Shown here in pieces: positions 22,692 through 33,838 of a stretch of DNA of 64,000 nucleotides (position 1 is its first letter; every line of letters starts with the position of its first letter). Position numbers and translations under genes: made by a program. Source of the DNA: Hormiphora californensis (taxonomy: Eukaryota; Ctenophora; Tentaculata; Cydippida; Pleurobrachiidae); NCBI GenBank assembly GCA_020137815.1, contig CM035360.1:3540578-3604577 (forward strand), written 5' to 3'. Under the pieces are notes generated by a model, which saw nothing but the letters and a program-made list of their open reading frames with translations, did not search any database and was not told the DNA's origin.

Positions 22692-23399
22692 GTATGTCGA
22701 GGAGCGCGCGGTGACGCTGTTAAAGTGAAAAGATCACTAATTCAGCATTTCTAATGCGCGCCCTAGGCTGCTATAACTCCACCCACACACATCATGGATA
22801 TAATGCTTGTTGTGAAGATGCCAGATACATTGTACACGAGATAAATAACAGGGTGTGAACTGCATGTCGTGTTTGCTAGTCGCGAGCGCGCTTGCGAGAC
22901 AAGCAAACACGTCAAGGTTCATTAACAAGCATGCTGCTCAGTCATTTTAGATTTAATACACAATGTAAGGATACCATGTAATAGGTGAGACTCTTGCCGT
23001 CACCCTTGTTCAAGTCCCGTGAAAAACGGAGCAGTACACGCAAACTGATGCCCATTTTCCTCGCGTGACCCCGATTCAGCAGTTTGAGACACCAACTCTT
23101 TAGGGGGTCATATCTCAGGAACCAGACAAGATAGGAAAAATCGCCGTCTAACGAGGCGTACAGTTTTTAATCTAGTTTACCACTGTACCGGCCGTTTCAC
23201 TCTCCGACCTAAAACAAAAATCGCAACCCCACAAAACTTCAAAATAATGAAATTCGCATCTCGCATGTCGTGTTGCATGTCGTGTTGCATGTCGTGTCAT
23301 GTTATTGACGCGCTCGCGTTCAACTCTCACACAGCAGCTGCAGAACATGGCGGGAAACATCGAGGAGTAGAGAGAGGGTCGGTGCCGAATCAAATATTT

Positions 23400-24720
23400 C
23401 TTGATCTTGATCTACTCCATCTCTCAGCTATCTTACCCCTCATCAACTCGATCTCTCAGCTACCCTACCCCTCATCTACTCCATCTTTCAGCTACCCTAC
23501 CCCTCATCTACTCCATCTTTCAGCTACCCTACCCCTTATCTAGTCCATCTCTCAGCTACCCTACTCCTCATCTACTCCATCTCTCAGCTTCCCTATTAGG
23601 GAAGCATATAGATGGAAACAATTAGGGGTAGGGAATCCCTATCCATAATCGTTTCCATCTCTATGCTACCCTACCCCTCATCTACTCCATCTTTCAGCTA
23701 CCCTACCCCTTATCTAGTCCATCTCTCAGCTACCCTACTCCTCATCTACTCCATCTTTCAGCTACCCTACCTCCCATTTACTCCATCTCTCAGCTACCCT
23801 ACCTCCCATTTACTCCATCTCTCAGCTTCCCTACCTCCCATTTACTCCATCTCTCAGCTTACCTACCTCCCATTTACTCCATATCTCAGCTTCCCTACCT
23901 GCCATTTACTCCATCTTTCAGATACCCTACCTCCCATTTACTCCATCTCTCAGCTTACCTACCTCCCATTTACTTCATCTCTCAGCTTCCCTACCTCCCA
24001 TTTACTCCATCTCTCAGCTTCCCTACCTCCCATTTACTCCATCTCTCAGCTACCCAACCTCCCATTCACTCCATCTATCAGCTACCCTACCTCCCATTTA
24101 CTCCATCTGTCAGCTTCCCTTCCTCCCATTTACTCCATCTCTCAGCTTCCCTACCTCCCATTTACTCCATCTCTCAACTTCCCTACCTCCCATTTACTCC
24201 ATCTCTCAGCTACCCTACCTCCCATTTACTCCTTCTCTCAGCTTCCCTACCTCCCATTTACTCCATCTTTCAGCTTCCCTACCTCCCATTTACTCCATCG
24301 CTTACCTTCCCTACCTCCCATTTACTCCATCTCTCAACTTCCCTACCTCCCATTTACTCCATCTCTCATTTATCCTAACATTCCTACCCCTGAGAGATGG
24401 AGTAAATGGGAGGTAGGGAAGCTGAGAGATGGAGTAAATGGGAGGTAGGGAAGCTGAGAGATGGAGTAAATGGGAGGTAGGAAAGCTGAGAAATGGAGTA
24501 AATGGGAGGTAGGGAAGCTGAGAGATGGAGTAAATGGGAGGTAGGTAAGCTGAGAGATGGAGTAAATGGGAGGTAGGGAAGCTGAGAGATGGAGTAAATG
24601 GGAGGTAGGTAAGCTGAGAGATGGAGTAAATGGGAGGTAGGGTATCTGAAAGATGGAGTAAATGGCAGGTAGGGAAGCTGAGATATGGAGTAAATGGGAG
24701 GTAGGTAAGCTGAGAGATGG
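23400..24720. repeat. 32-bp minisatellite, forward then inverted
   Basis: The unit is approximately CTCCCATTTACTCCATCTCT plus CAGCTTCCCTAC, 32 bp. It runs forward over about 23400-24375 and as the reverse complement over 24392-24720, so the locus is a giant imperfect hairpin. Because 32 is not a multiple of three, any open frame cycles through three readings, which explains the repetitive LPFTPSLS/SHLLHLSA/PPIYSISQ-like frames on both strands; these are not genes. A continuation of the inverted array lies at 32380-33010 beyond the nested element. Confidence 0.9.
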
Positions 24721-25282
24721 AGTAAACCCAGTGCCCCGATATTGCAAACCTGTGTAATTTTTTGAGCAAATATTTGCAGCCTCACTGATTCTTTGCAGCC
24801 TAAATGAAATAACGTCGACTGATATTGCAGCCCGGACTGCAGAAAATATAAATATAAATAAACTTCCTCGAATCACATATTGTCTAACAGTGCTAATAAT
24901 GTATTTCGATTTTCGGTGTCGAGATTCTTGCAGCCCGGCTGCAGAAAATTTCGAGGAAATTTTCCCATTCTGGGCTGCACGATGATTTTGCCCCGAAAAT
25001 GGTACTAATTCCGATTTTTTTCTCTATTAGTCCAACTTTTACGATGCTGACGTACGTCGCGAGGTCGAGGCTGCGTAGCAGCCGAGACCGAGCAAAAATT
25101 TGCAGCCTAGCGAATAGAATCTTGCAGCCTAGCTGAAGGCTTAGAACAAGAATTATTGCATTATGTATTCATAATGCGGTGTTTCCCTGCCCTAGATGGG
25201 TGTAAAATTGATGACTAAGCTTCTAATTCAGATTTTCCGATGAATTTTGCACTCTAAGAGCAATTTTTGGCTGATACGATGT

Positions 25283-25366
25283 TAGTTGCTATGGTAACCA
25301 GGGTGGTTGCTATGGTAACCAAGGCAGTTGCTATGATAACCAAGACAGTTGCTTAGGAGACCCTAG
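25283..25366. repeat. 21-bp tandem repeat carrying X-box-like palindromes
   Basis: Four units of about 21 bp start near 25288, 25309, 25330 and 25351. The core GTTGCTATGGTAACC in the first two units is an imperfect palindrome of the RFX-factor X-box type (GTTGCC-ATGGCAAC class). The third is GTTGCTATGATAACC and the fourth is degenerate. It lies inside the nested TIR element. Confidence 0.7.
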
Positions 25367-25511
25367 TTGGTGACCAAGCGCTTCACCTTTACCCTCAGGC
25401 CTCAGTAATCTTAACAACCAGTCACTTGCAATTATTGTGTGATAGTAGTTTCATGCTTGGAAGACTTGCTACCACGTCATGGTACGGCTGTAGGGTACCC
25501 AAAGTGATTTC

Positions 25512-28500
25512 GGAAAAGGAGTGTTCAGTGGTATTTGGGGCCCCCAAAATTTTTTTTTCCCTTTTTGGGGGGTTTTTAAAAATTTTGAAGGGAAAATTTT
25601 TGGGGTTTTTTAAAGGGGAAAGGTTTTTTACACCTTTTTTAAACTAAAAACCGAAATTTTTTTTTTTTTACGGGGGGAAAAATTTTCCCGGGTTTCGGAA
25701 TCCCCGGGGGGGAAAAAATTTTTTAGATTTGAAAGGGGGGGCTGGGGGTAAAGGGGGGGGGAGGGAAAAATAAAGGGAGGGGAGGGGGGCTGAAGGGGGT
25801 TTGGGGGGGGAAAGGGAAATGGGAAAAAGGAGGTGGGGGGGGGGAAAAGGGGGAAAAAGTAAAAGGGGGGAAAAAAGGGGGAAAAGGGGAAATGGGGGGG
25901 GGAAAGGGGTAAAGGGGGGGGGGGGGAAAGGAAAAAGGGGGGGGTTTAGGGGGGAGGGAAAAAGATAAATTTGGGGGGAAAAAAGTTATAGGGCTGGGAA
26001 CTAAAAGGGGGGGAAAAGGAAACCCATTTTCCCCTTTTTGTTTTAGGGGGGTGGGGGAGGGGTGGGAGGGAAAAGGGTTGAAAAGGGGGGAGGGGGGAGT
26101 GAGGGGGGGGGAAGGGAGAAGGGGTAGGGGGGCGAAGATCGGGTTTTTGTTTTAAAAATTCAAAATCGAAAATTACGCCCGACCCCAAAACTATTTTCTC
26201 CCCTCCACAAAACCATCAAAAAAAAAATTTTTTAGTCCCCATTCCCCCCTCGTCTCTGGATACCCCCAACCGCAAGCCCCGGTCCAGTACCCTAATCCCC
26301 CCCGCTTATTCTACCTCCCTCCCCCCCAGCGGCCGTCATCATTTTGGAAGCTGCGGGATTTCAAAAGCATATTTACGGGAGGCTCTGAGCAGGCCCAGCA
26401 GCTTAAATCCCCGCCCCGGGAGGACAACCCCCGATTACCCCCCTTTGATACCCGCCCAAACCCGTCAGGGAACGGGATGAAATAAAATCTTGAAGTTATA
26501 ATCTCTGTTTTATGAGGGGTTTGAGGTTTTCAAAAACCCTTCTAATCTAGGGGTTTGATTGAAAATTTATGGGAACAATTGAGGGGGTGGAACCCTTCGA
26601 ATGGTTCGGGAATACTCGCCGGGTTACTTTACTTACCATACCCGAGAAAGTAGTTGCATAGGGTTTTTCTAATTTTTTTGAAAAAATCGTGCCTAATCAA
26701 AAAAAAAAAAACATCGATCTACTGCTAATATATAATATCATTATTTTGGGTTGGGTACGGAAGAATTTTGCCTAAAGAAAAAAAACTATCCGGGAGAGAC
26801 AGGGGGGAGGTAAAAGAAACTGAAGAACCACCCAACCTACCACCTAGGGTGGTGCAGTTGTGTTTAAAAAAGATTTAATCCCCGATAGAGATGGATCGTC
26901 ACCCAGTCCCGCACCGGAGGAGCTCAGTCCCTTATTGATTTTATGAGTGGTATGGAGGTTCTGCCATAACTCTACTACCCAAAATTAATACCCAATTTTT
27001 TTCAAGTGATTGTTTATATTTTTTCATTTTTTATTTTTACACCCCTTAAACGTCGTTTTCCCCTCATTTTTAAATCCGACGGAAAACGAAAGAGACTCCC
27101 AAACAGCCGCCGTCCCAATTAGAAAACCGAGACGGGGATCTCGTTCTCTAAAAGCAGCGTATGGAAAAAGGGAAATGGGGCCGGGAAAGTAGGGATGTTG
27201 ACCCTAAACCACACCATTAACCACTGAACCTGCAAAAAAACAACCTATACGCCGGGCGTAAAGTTGAGGGTCCGACTCTCAGCTGTCCTCCCCTGAGCTT
27301 CCAAAAAAAAACCAAACCCGGGAAAAGCGCACCGACAAAGGGGCAAAAAAGGGGGGTTGCGAGATTGGAGGAGATAACGGTAAATTTGTTACCCATTGTA
27401 CCTCCTTTCCCCACCACTTACTTAATTTTTGAATTTCAAGCCCCCCTTCCCCCTATTGCTTTCTCCTGACGTCTCACAACCATCCCCCCCTCAGAAAACA
27501 AGAACACCGTCTAGTAAAAGGGGTGGTACCGTGTGGTTTCGGCCATTGCACCCCCTCCTGCCTGCAATTCGAGGCCCCTGGCGGAACTGTAAAGCAGTAA
27601 ACTGGCAGTTTTTGGAGTGCAAGAGCTTTAGTTTTTGGTAAGAAAATGCATCAGTGCCTGTAAAAAGGTGAAGAGGAGGGGAGAAAGGGAGAGGGAAAAA
27701 AAAGAAGGAAGAGAAAAAAGGAAAAAAAATTGAAAGGTTTCGTTTGAAAGAGTTCAAGAAGTTTGGGGAAAAAAAGTTCGATGTTAAAAAGAATGTTTAG
27801 GTTAAAAATTTTAAATTTTTTGAGGGTTTTTTTTGTTTGAAATGTTTTGCCGCTAAAAAAGTTAGGGGCAAAATTAAATTATAATTTAAAACGTTTTACC
27901 CTTTTTTTTACGGGAAAAGGTTTTAAATTATTTTTTAAAAACTGTGGGAATTTCTTATTATTATTAATCATTACCCCATTACACATTGGTATGGAGTTAT
28001 ATAATCCCCAGAATTTTTTAGCCACCTATATGTGGGTCGAAAAATTTACTTTTTATATAATATTACATCGTGTGTAGGTTTTTTGTCATTTTTATTTTCT
28101 CAGTTTTAATTACGCTGTGGTAAAAACTTGGGTTTATTTCTCCCCAACTCGGTGGCTCCTGCACTAAGTGATGGCCGCATGGAAATCGCAGATTTTTATT
28201 ATCTTCCATCTCTCCCTACCAAACACATAAAAGGGGGGAGGTCCCTCTTTTTTTTCATAATCTGAGGGAGGATTTCTTCCGATCATAACGCGACTCCCAT
28301 CCCCTTCTAAGATATCATCTTTTTTTTCCTTGGTGTGAGAAGAGAGATGGTACTCTAACCGATCCCCTTGAAATCATCTCTTACTTGATTCTTGAAAGGG
28401 AGGTATCTCACACGACCCCTCCTCTCGTCAATTGCCAGGGGGCACCTTGCCCTCTCCTCAAAAACCCCCCCCCATCCCTCAGGAACGTTGATAACGATAC

Positions 28501-31500
28501 CATTGTTTTTTTCTGGATGGGGTGCCGGGGTTTCCACAGTACTGTCTAAAACCAAAGATTGAACGGCCCCCGGGGTATTTGGTTTTTGTCATTGTGCAAA
28601 AAATAGGAGGGAGACAATTAGGGGGAAAAGTGGACAAAAAGACAGTTTTTTTAAACAAAATTTTAATTTACCAAAACCCCGGTTTATTTCAAATCATTAT
28701 TAGGGAATGAGTGTGCCGAAAGATAGATTTTTTATTTTATGAAAACGGGACCTTTAGAGAATCTAACATTTCTTTTTTTTTTCCCGCACCATCTGACCTC
28801 CCCCTTTTTTGGCATTTTTAAGAAGCTAGAGGGGTGAAACCCGCTGAGAAAACGACTGATTTCACAAAAAAAACCCGAGCAATAATAAAGCAATAAAAGC
28901 ATTTAGGCAACCCGAATGACCAAAAAAAAAGAGTTTTTTAATTTTCTTTTTAATATTAAGTTTTTTTTGTTCGTCAAATAAAAATTTTATTACGACTTTA
29001 TCTTATTTACACAAGAAGAAAGGGTTTCTTTATAAGTTACCCCAAATTAATGATCAAAAAATCATATTCAACCAGATCTATTTGATATGTTTCTTCAATT
29101 TTCCCACCTCTTTCTCACACAATAGTGCAGGTCTGTGCCCCCCGAAGGATACCCAAAGGAATCAAACCCACCCTGGACGTGTATTTTACTTCAACAACTA
29201 ACAAAACAACCCGATGGGAAAAAACCCAATTTGGGTTTCAAAGCCGAAATTACTTGTTTCGTTTCCTAAAAAACCAAAAACTGATGGGGTTAATTTCCCC
29301 TAAGTTTCCCCCCCCCTTTGCAGTAAAAAACGTGAAGTTTTCCCGGGAAATAACACAACTCAAGTGATGTCAAGAATGGGCCGTGGAGTTCTTCTCGGAG
29401 TTTCCCCCGGTCCGGCCAACTCAAAACACCCCGGTTGAGAACTTACTTCATCGAAAGGTGGACCGGGGGTTTAAATTTTTTGCTACCCAATTTTTTTCAT
29501 ATCTTTGGGTTTCTCCCCCCTATTTTCCTCACAACAGGGCCGTTTCGGGGAAGGGCGGGGGGAAAGGGAAAAAAGGGAAGAGGTTCTAGCGCTAGGGGGA
29601 TCGTCGCAGAAACATCGCCTTTTGGGGACCCAAGGGTATTCGGGACGCGTGTGACGCTGTTAAATGAAAAGATCACTAATTCAATTTCTATGCGCCCCCC
29701 TAGGCTGCTATAACTCACCCACCCCCAACATTATAATCTTGTTGTGAAAATGCCAATACATTGTACACGAATAAAAAACAGGGTGTGAACGCTTGGGTTT
29801 TTTTGTATCGCAGCCCCTTTGCGAACAGCAAACCGTCAAGTTCATTAAAAGCTCTGCTCTCTTTTTAGTTTTAAATACAAAATGTAAGGATCCCCATGAA
29901 ATGGGTTTTAGACTTTGCCGTCACCCTTGTTCAAGTCCGTGAAAAACGGAGCATACACGCAAAGATGCCCATTTTCCCGGGACCCCTTAGCATTTTTGAG
30001 CACCAACTCTTTGGGGGGTCATTCTCAGGACCAGACAAAAAGGGAAAATCGCCGTCAAACAGGCGAACATTTTTTAAATCTATTTTACCACTTACCGGCC
30101 GTTTCACTCTCCACCTAAAACAAAAACGCAACCCCACAAACTTCAAAATAATGAAATTCGCATCTCGCTGTCGTTTGCATGTGTGTTGCATGTGTGTCAT
30201 GTTATTGACGCGCCCCGGGGGTTCAACTCTCACACAGCAGCTGCAAACAGGGCGGAAACTCGAGGAGTAGGAGGGGGGGTCCGAATCAAAATTTTTTCTT
30301 GATCTTATCTACTCCTCCCAGCTATTTTACCCCTCTAAACTCGACTCTCGCTACCCTACCCCTCTCTACTCCATCTTTAGCTCCCAACCCCTCATACTCC
30401 TCTTTCACTACCCACCCTTTCTAGTCCTCCTCATACCCTCCCTCATTTTCCCCATTCCCCCCCTTTTTTGGGAAAAATAGTGGGAAACAATTATGGGGAC
30501 CCTACCTAATCGTTTTCCATCTTAGTACCCTACCCCTATCACCCCTCTTCAGTACCCACCCCTTTCTATCCACTTCACTACCCACCCCTTTACTCCTCTT
30601 CGCTCCCACCCCTTTTCCCCCCCGTTTTTCCCCCCCCTTTCTCCATCTCCACTCCCCTCCCTCCCTTTTACCATTCTCATTTCCTACCCCCATTTACTCC
30701 TTTGGTCCTACCCCCCCTTTCTCCATTCTCAGCTTCCCTACCTCCTTTCTCATCTTTAAATCCCTCCTCCCTTTTAAATCCACCTCAGCTTCCTACCCCC
30801 CATTTCTCTCTCCAGCCCCCCACCTCCCTTTTACTCCATTTCGTCCTTCCTCCCCCCTTTTACTCCATCTTCCCCCCCCCCCTTCCCCCATCATCGCTCC
30901 CTCCTCCCATTTTACCCACTTAAACTTCCCTTCTCCCATTTACTCCATCTTCAGTTTTCCCTACCCCCTTTACTCCTCTCTAAACTTCCCACCTCCCTTT
31001 TCTCCTCTTCACTCCCTCCTCCCATTTACTTACCCTTCCCCTTCCCCTACCTCCCTTTTACTCCCATCTTTCACTTCCCCCAAAACCTCCCATTTACCCA
31101 CCCTCCCCCCTCCCCTAACCCCTTCCTACCCCAAATATTATACTAAATTTTATTAACATTTAAAATATGGATAAAAAAAAATGGAGGTGGGGAAGCTGAG
31201 GGGGGAGTAAATGGGAGGGGAACTGAAGATGAGTAAAGGGGAGGGGGGGAAAGCGAAAAGGAGTAATGGGAGGTAGGGAAGCTGAGGTGGAGTAAATGGG
31301 GGGTTTTGTTAACGGAGAATTTGATAAATGGGGGTAGAAGCTGAGAGATGGAGAAAATGGATAGGAAACTGGAATGGAAAATGGGGGTATGTTCTGAAAA
31401 GGATAATGCGTTTGGGGCTGAAAAATATAAATATAAACTAAATAATAGTAAACCCCAGGGGTTTTTAATTTTATTTTTTTGGCAAAATTTTGCAGCCCCG

Positions 31501-32080
31501 TTTTTTGGCAGAAAATGAATAACGCACTGTTTTTGGCCCCGAAAAAAATTAAAAATAATTCCCCGATCCCTAGTAAAAACATGAAAAAGACTTTTTCGGT
31601 CGAGTTTTTTTGCCCCCGGCGAAAAATTTCGAGGAAATTTTTATCTGGCCTAGATGTTTTGGAAAAGATATTCCATTTTTTTTTCTTAACCCCCTTTTTC
31701 CTGCCTAGTGGGTTGAGGTGCTAACCGGCCCGGAAAAATTTCAGCCACGATGAATTTGGGTGCAAATTCTTATTGCATTAGTATTCAAAGGGGGGGCCCT
31801 GTAGAGGGGAATTGATACAAAGTTTTAACATTTTTCCAAATTTTCCCCTTTTTTTTTTGCTAATTTTTTCTTGTTCCCGGGTTTGCTTGGAACCAAGGCA
31901 TTTCTTGATACCAAGACAGTTCGGGGAGACCCTAGTTGGTGACCAAGCGCTTCACCTTTACCCTCAGGCCTCAGTAATCTTAACAACCAGTCACTTGCAA
32001 TTATTGTGTGATAGTAGTTTCATGCTTGGAAGACTTGCTACCACGTCATGGTACGGCTGTAGGGTACCCAAAGTGATTTC
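25512..32080. other. Low-quality duplicate block, probable assembly artefact
   Basis: From about 26,166 this stretch follows 18,967-25,511 in order: the DPF exons and introns, the WW exons, the foldback arm and the minisatellite. Single-base deletions, substitutions and lengthened homopolymers occur every few bases. About 6,545 good bases correspond to about 5,915 here, roughly a tenth fewer. The first 650 bases are almost pure G/A runs. The block closes with a 153-bp exact repeat of 25359-25511 at 31928-32080, after which clean sequence resumes. Exons inside (for example DPF second PHD near 28500-28580; WW near 29128-29230) are broken in every frame. This pattern matches raw long-read errors, not evolutionary decay, which would not concentrate in homopolymers or spare the final 153 bp. 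No genes are annotated here. Confidence 0.88.
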
Positions 32081-32272
32081 AGGTGAAAATAGGAAGTGTT
32101 ACGAGTGAGTAATTGCGCGCCACAATATGTGTTAATCATTTCCTTTGTTGCATCAACAAAGTGTGAGTTGAAAGATTTATGAAGGAGCAGACTTTGTCGC
32201 TATGTGTAACGGTGGACGGACGGACATTTTAGTTAACTACACAATCTGCTGATTTCTAAACCCTGAATGATC

Positions 32273-32333
32273 TTTTTAGCACGTGCGTGCTAAAAACATC
32301 ATCCCGGGTGATTGCCTTCGGCAATCACCCGGG
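32273..32333. repeat. Two adjacent perfect hairpins near a transposon end
   Basis: TTTTTAGCACG and its complement enclose two bases at 32273-32296. Six bases later CCCGGGTGATTGCC and its exact complement enclose TTC at 32303-32333, a 14-bp GC-rich stem. Both sit about 50-100 bp inside the right terminus of the nested TIR element. They could be transposase recognition structures. A rho-type terminator makes no sense in this eukaryotic context. Confidence 0.85.
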
Positions 32334-32379
32334 CAGGGAAAAAATATTTTTTCAGATTTCTGAAATTCGGGGCACTGGG

Positions 32380-33010
32380 GGAGTAAATGGGAGGTAGGGA
32401 AGCTGAGAGATGGAGTAAATGGGAGGAAGGGAAGCTGAGAGATGGAGTGAATGGGAGGTTGGGTAGCTGAGAGATGGAGTAAATGGGAGGTAGGGTAGCT
32501 GAGGGATGGAGTAAATGGGAGGTAGGGAAGCTGAGAGATGGAGTAAATGGAAGGTAGGTAAGCTGAGATATGGAGTAAATGGGAGGTAGGTAAGCTGAGA
32601 GATGGAGTAAATGGGAGGTAGGGAAGCTGAGAGATGGAGTAAATGGGAGGTAGGGTAGCTGAGAGATGGAGTAGATGAGGAGTAGGGTAGCGGAGAGATG
32701 GACTAGATTAGGGGTAGGGTAGCTGAAAGATGGAGTTGATGAGGGCTAGGGAAGCATAGAGATGGAAACGATTATGGATAGGGATTCCCTACCCCTAATC
32801 GTTTCCATCTCTATGCTTCCCTAATAGGGAAGCTGAGAGATGGAGTAGATGAGGAGTAGGGTAGCTGAGAGATGGACTAGATAAGGGGTAGGGTAGCTGA
32901 AAGATGGAGTAGATGAGGGGTAGGGTAGCTGAAAGATGGAGTAGATGAGGGGTAGGGTAGCTGAGAGATCGAGTTGATGAGGGGTAGGATAGCTGAGAGA
33001 TGGAGTAGAT
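32380..33010. repeat. Continuation of inverted 32-bp minisatellite
   Basis: The same unit as 24392-24720 in the same orientation (GGAGTAAATGGGAGGTAGGG), separated from it by the nested element. Near 32640-33000 units shift to a GTAGATGAGGGGTAGGGTAG variant that mirrors 23410-23600 in the left arm. Confidence 0.88.
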
Positions 33011-33838
33011 CAAGATCAAGAAATATTTGATTCGGCACCGACCCTCTCTCTACTCCTCGATGTTTCCCGCCATGTTCTGCAGCTGCTGTGTGAGAGTTGA
33101 ACGCGAGCGCGTCAATAACATGACACGACATGCAACACGACATGCAACACGACATGCAACACGACATGCGAGATGCGAATTTCATTATTTTGAAGTTTTG
33201 TGGGGTTGCGATTTTTGTTTTAGGTCGGAGAGTGAAACGGCCGGCACAGTGGTAAACTAGATTAAAAACTGTACGCCTCGTTAGACGGCGATTTTTCCTA
33301 TCTTGTCTGGTTCCTGAGATATGGCCCCCTAAAGAGTTGGTGTCTCAAACTGCTGAATCGGGGTCACGCGAGGAAAATGGGCATCAGTTTGCGTGTACTG
33401 CTCCGTTTTTCACGGGACTTGAACGAGGGTGACGGCAAGAGTCCCACCTATTACATGGTATCCTTACATTGTGTATTAAATCTAAAATGACTGAGCAGCA
33501 TGCTTGTTAATGAACCTTGACGTGTTTGCTTGTCTCGCAAGCGCGCTCGCGACTAGCAAACACGACATGCAGTTCACACCCTGAATAACAATCCACGGAT
33601 TTCCGGTTTAAGATATTCCGGGGGGGTTCCCATGGTATACTTTGGTATACTTTGGCACTTTCCACAACTTTTTCAGCGATTTTCCATATACCAAAGTATA
33701 CCAAAGTATACCAAAGTATACCAAGGTGTACCAAAGTATACCATAAAAATCTTAAAAATGGTAAAATTTAAGCGATAAGATAAAATAATTGACTAAATTT
33801 GTAAAACTAAATCCTTATTTCGTTATAAATTGGTAATA

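Larger units (their letters stand above)
24727..32379. mobile_element. Nested TIR transposon with 8-bp target duplication
   Basis: Termini CCCAGTGCCCCGA (24727) and TCGGGGCACTGGG (ending 32379) are perfect inverted repeats, flanked by GGAGTAAA at 24719-24726 and 32380-32387. An 8-bp duplication is the rule for hAT-type elements. The minisatellite orientation and register continue across the insertion, so it landed in an existing array. If the noisy block 25512-32080 is removed, the element is about 1.08 kb. The word TTGCAGCC recurs at least six times in the left part (24774-25130), and an RFX-like tandem array and two hairpins lie inside. No transposase frame is seen. Confidence 0.8.
22849..33583. 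mobile_element. Foldback-type transposon with minisatellite arms
   Basis: Left end CAGGGTGTGAACTGCATG (22849) and right end CATGCAGTTCACACCCTG (33583) are inverted repeats, each flanked outside by AATAA (22844-22848; 33584-33588). The unique outer arms, about 550 bp each (22849-23400; 33010-33583), are nearly identical inverted copies. They continue into a 32-bp minisatellite that faces in opposite directions on the two sides and flips at about 24375-24392. A terminal CAGGG fits hAT-like elements, but the target duplication seems to be 5 bp, so the superfamily is open. No transposase frame is found. The right-hand part is interrupted by another TIR element (24727-32379), within which the misassembled block lies. 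Confidence 0.8.

Noticed and set aside
22980-23030. Box-B-like TTGTTCAAGTCCC in the foldback arm, possibly a tRNA
   Set aside because: No convincing box A or closing acceptor stem; the same sequence recurs inverted in the other arm as part of the transposon.
23400-24770. Long open frames of repeated LPFTPSLS/SHLLHLSA-like peptide on both strands
   Set aside because: They arise from a 32-bp minisatellite that rotates through three frames; no start context, splice sites or domain supports a protein.
26330-29700. A second DPF gene and a second WW gene
   Set aside because: They are the noisy duplicate of 19.1-22.7 kb, broken in every frame with homopolymer-type errors.
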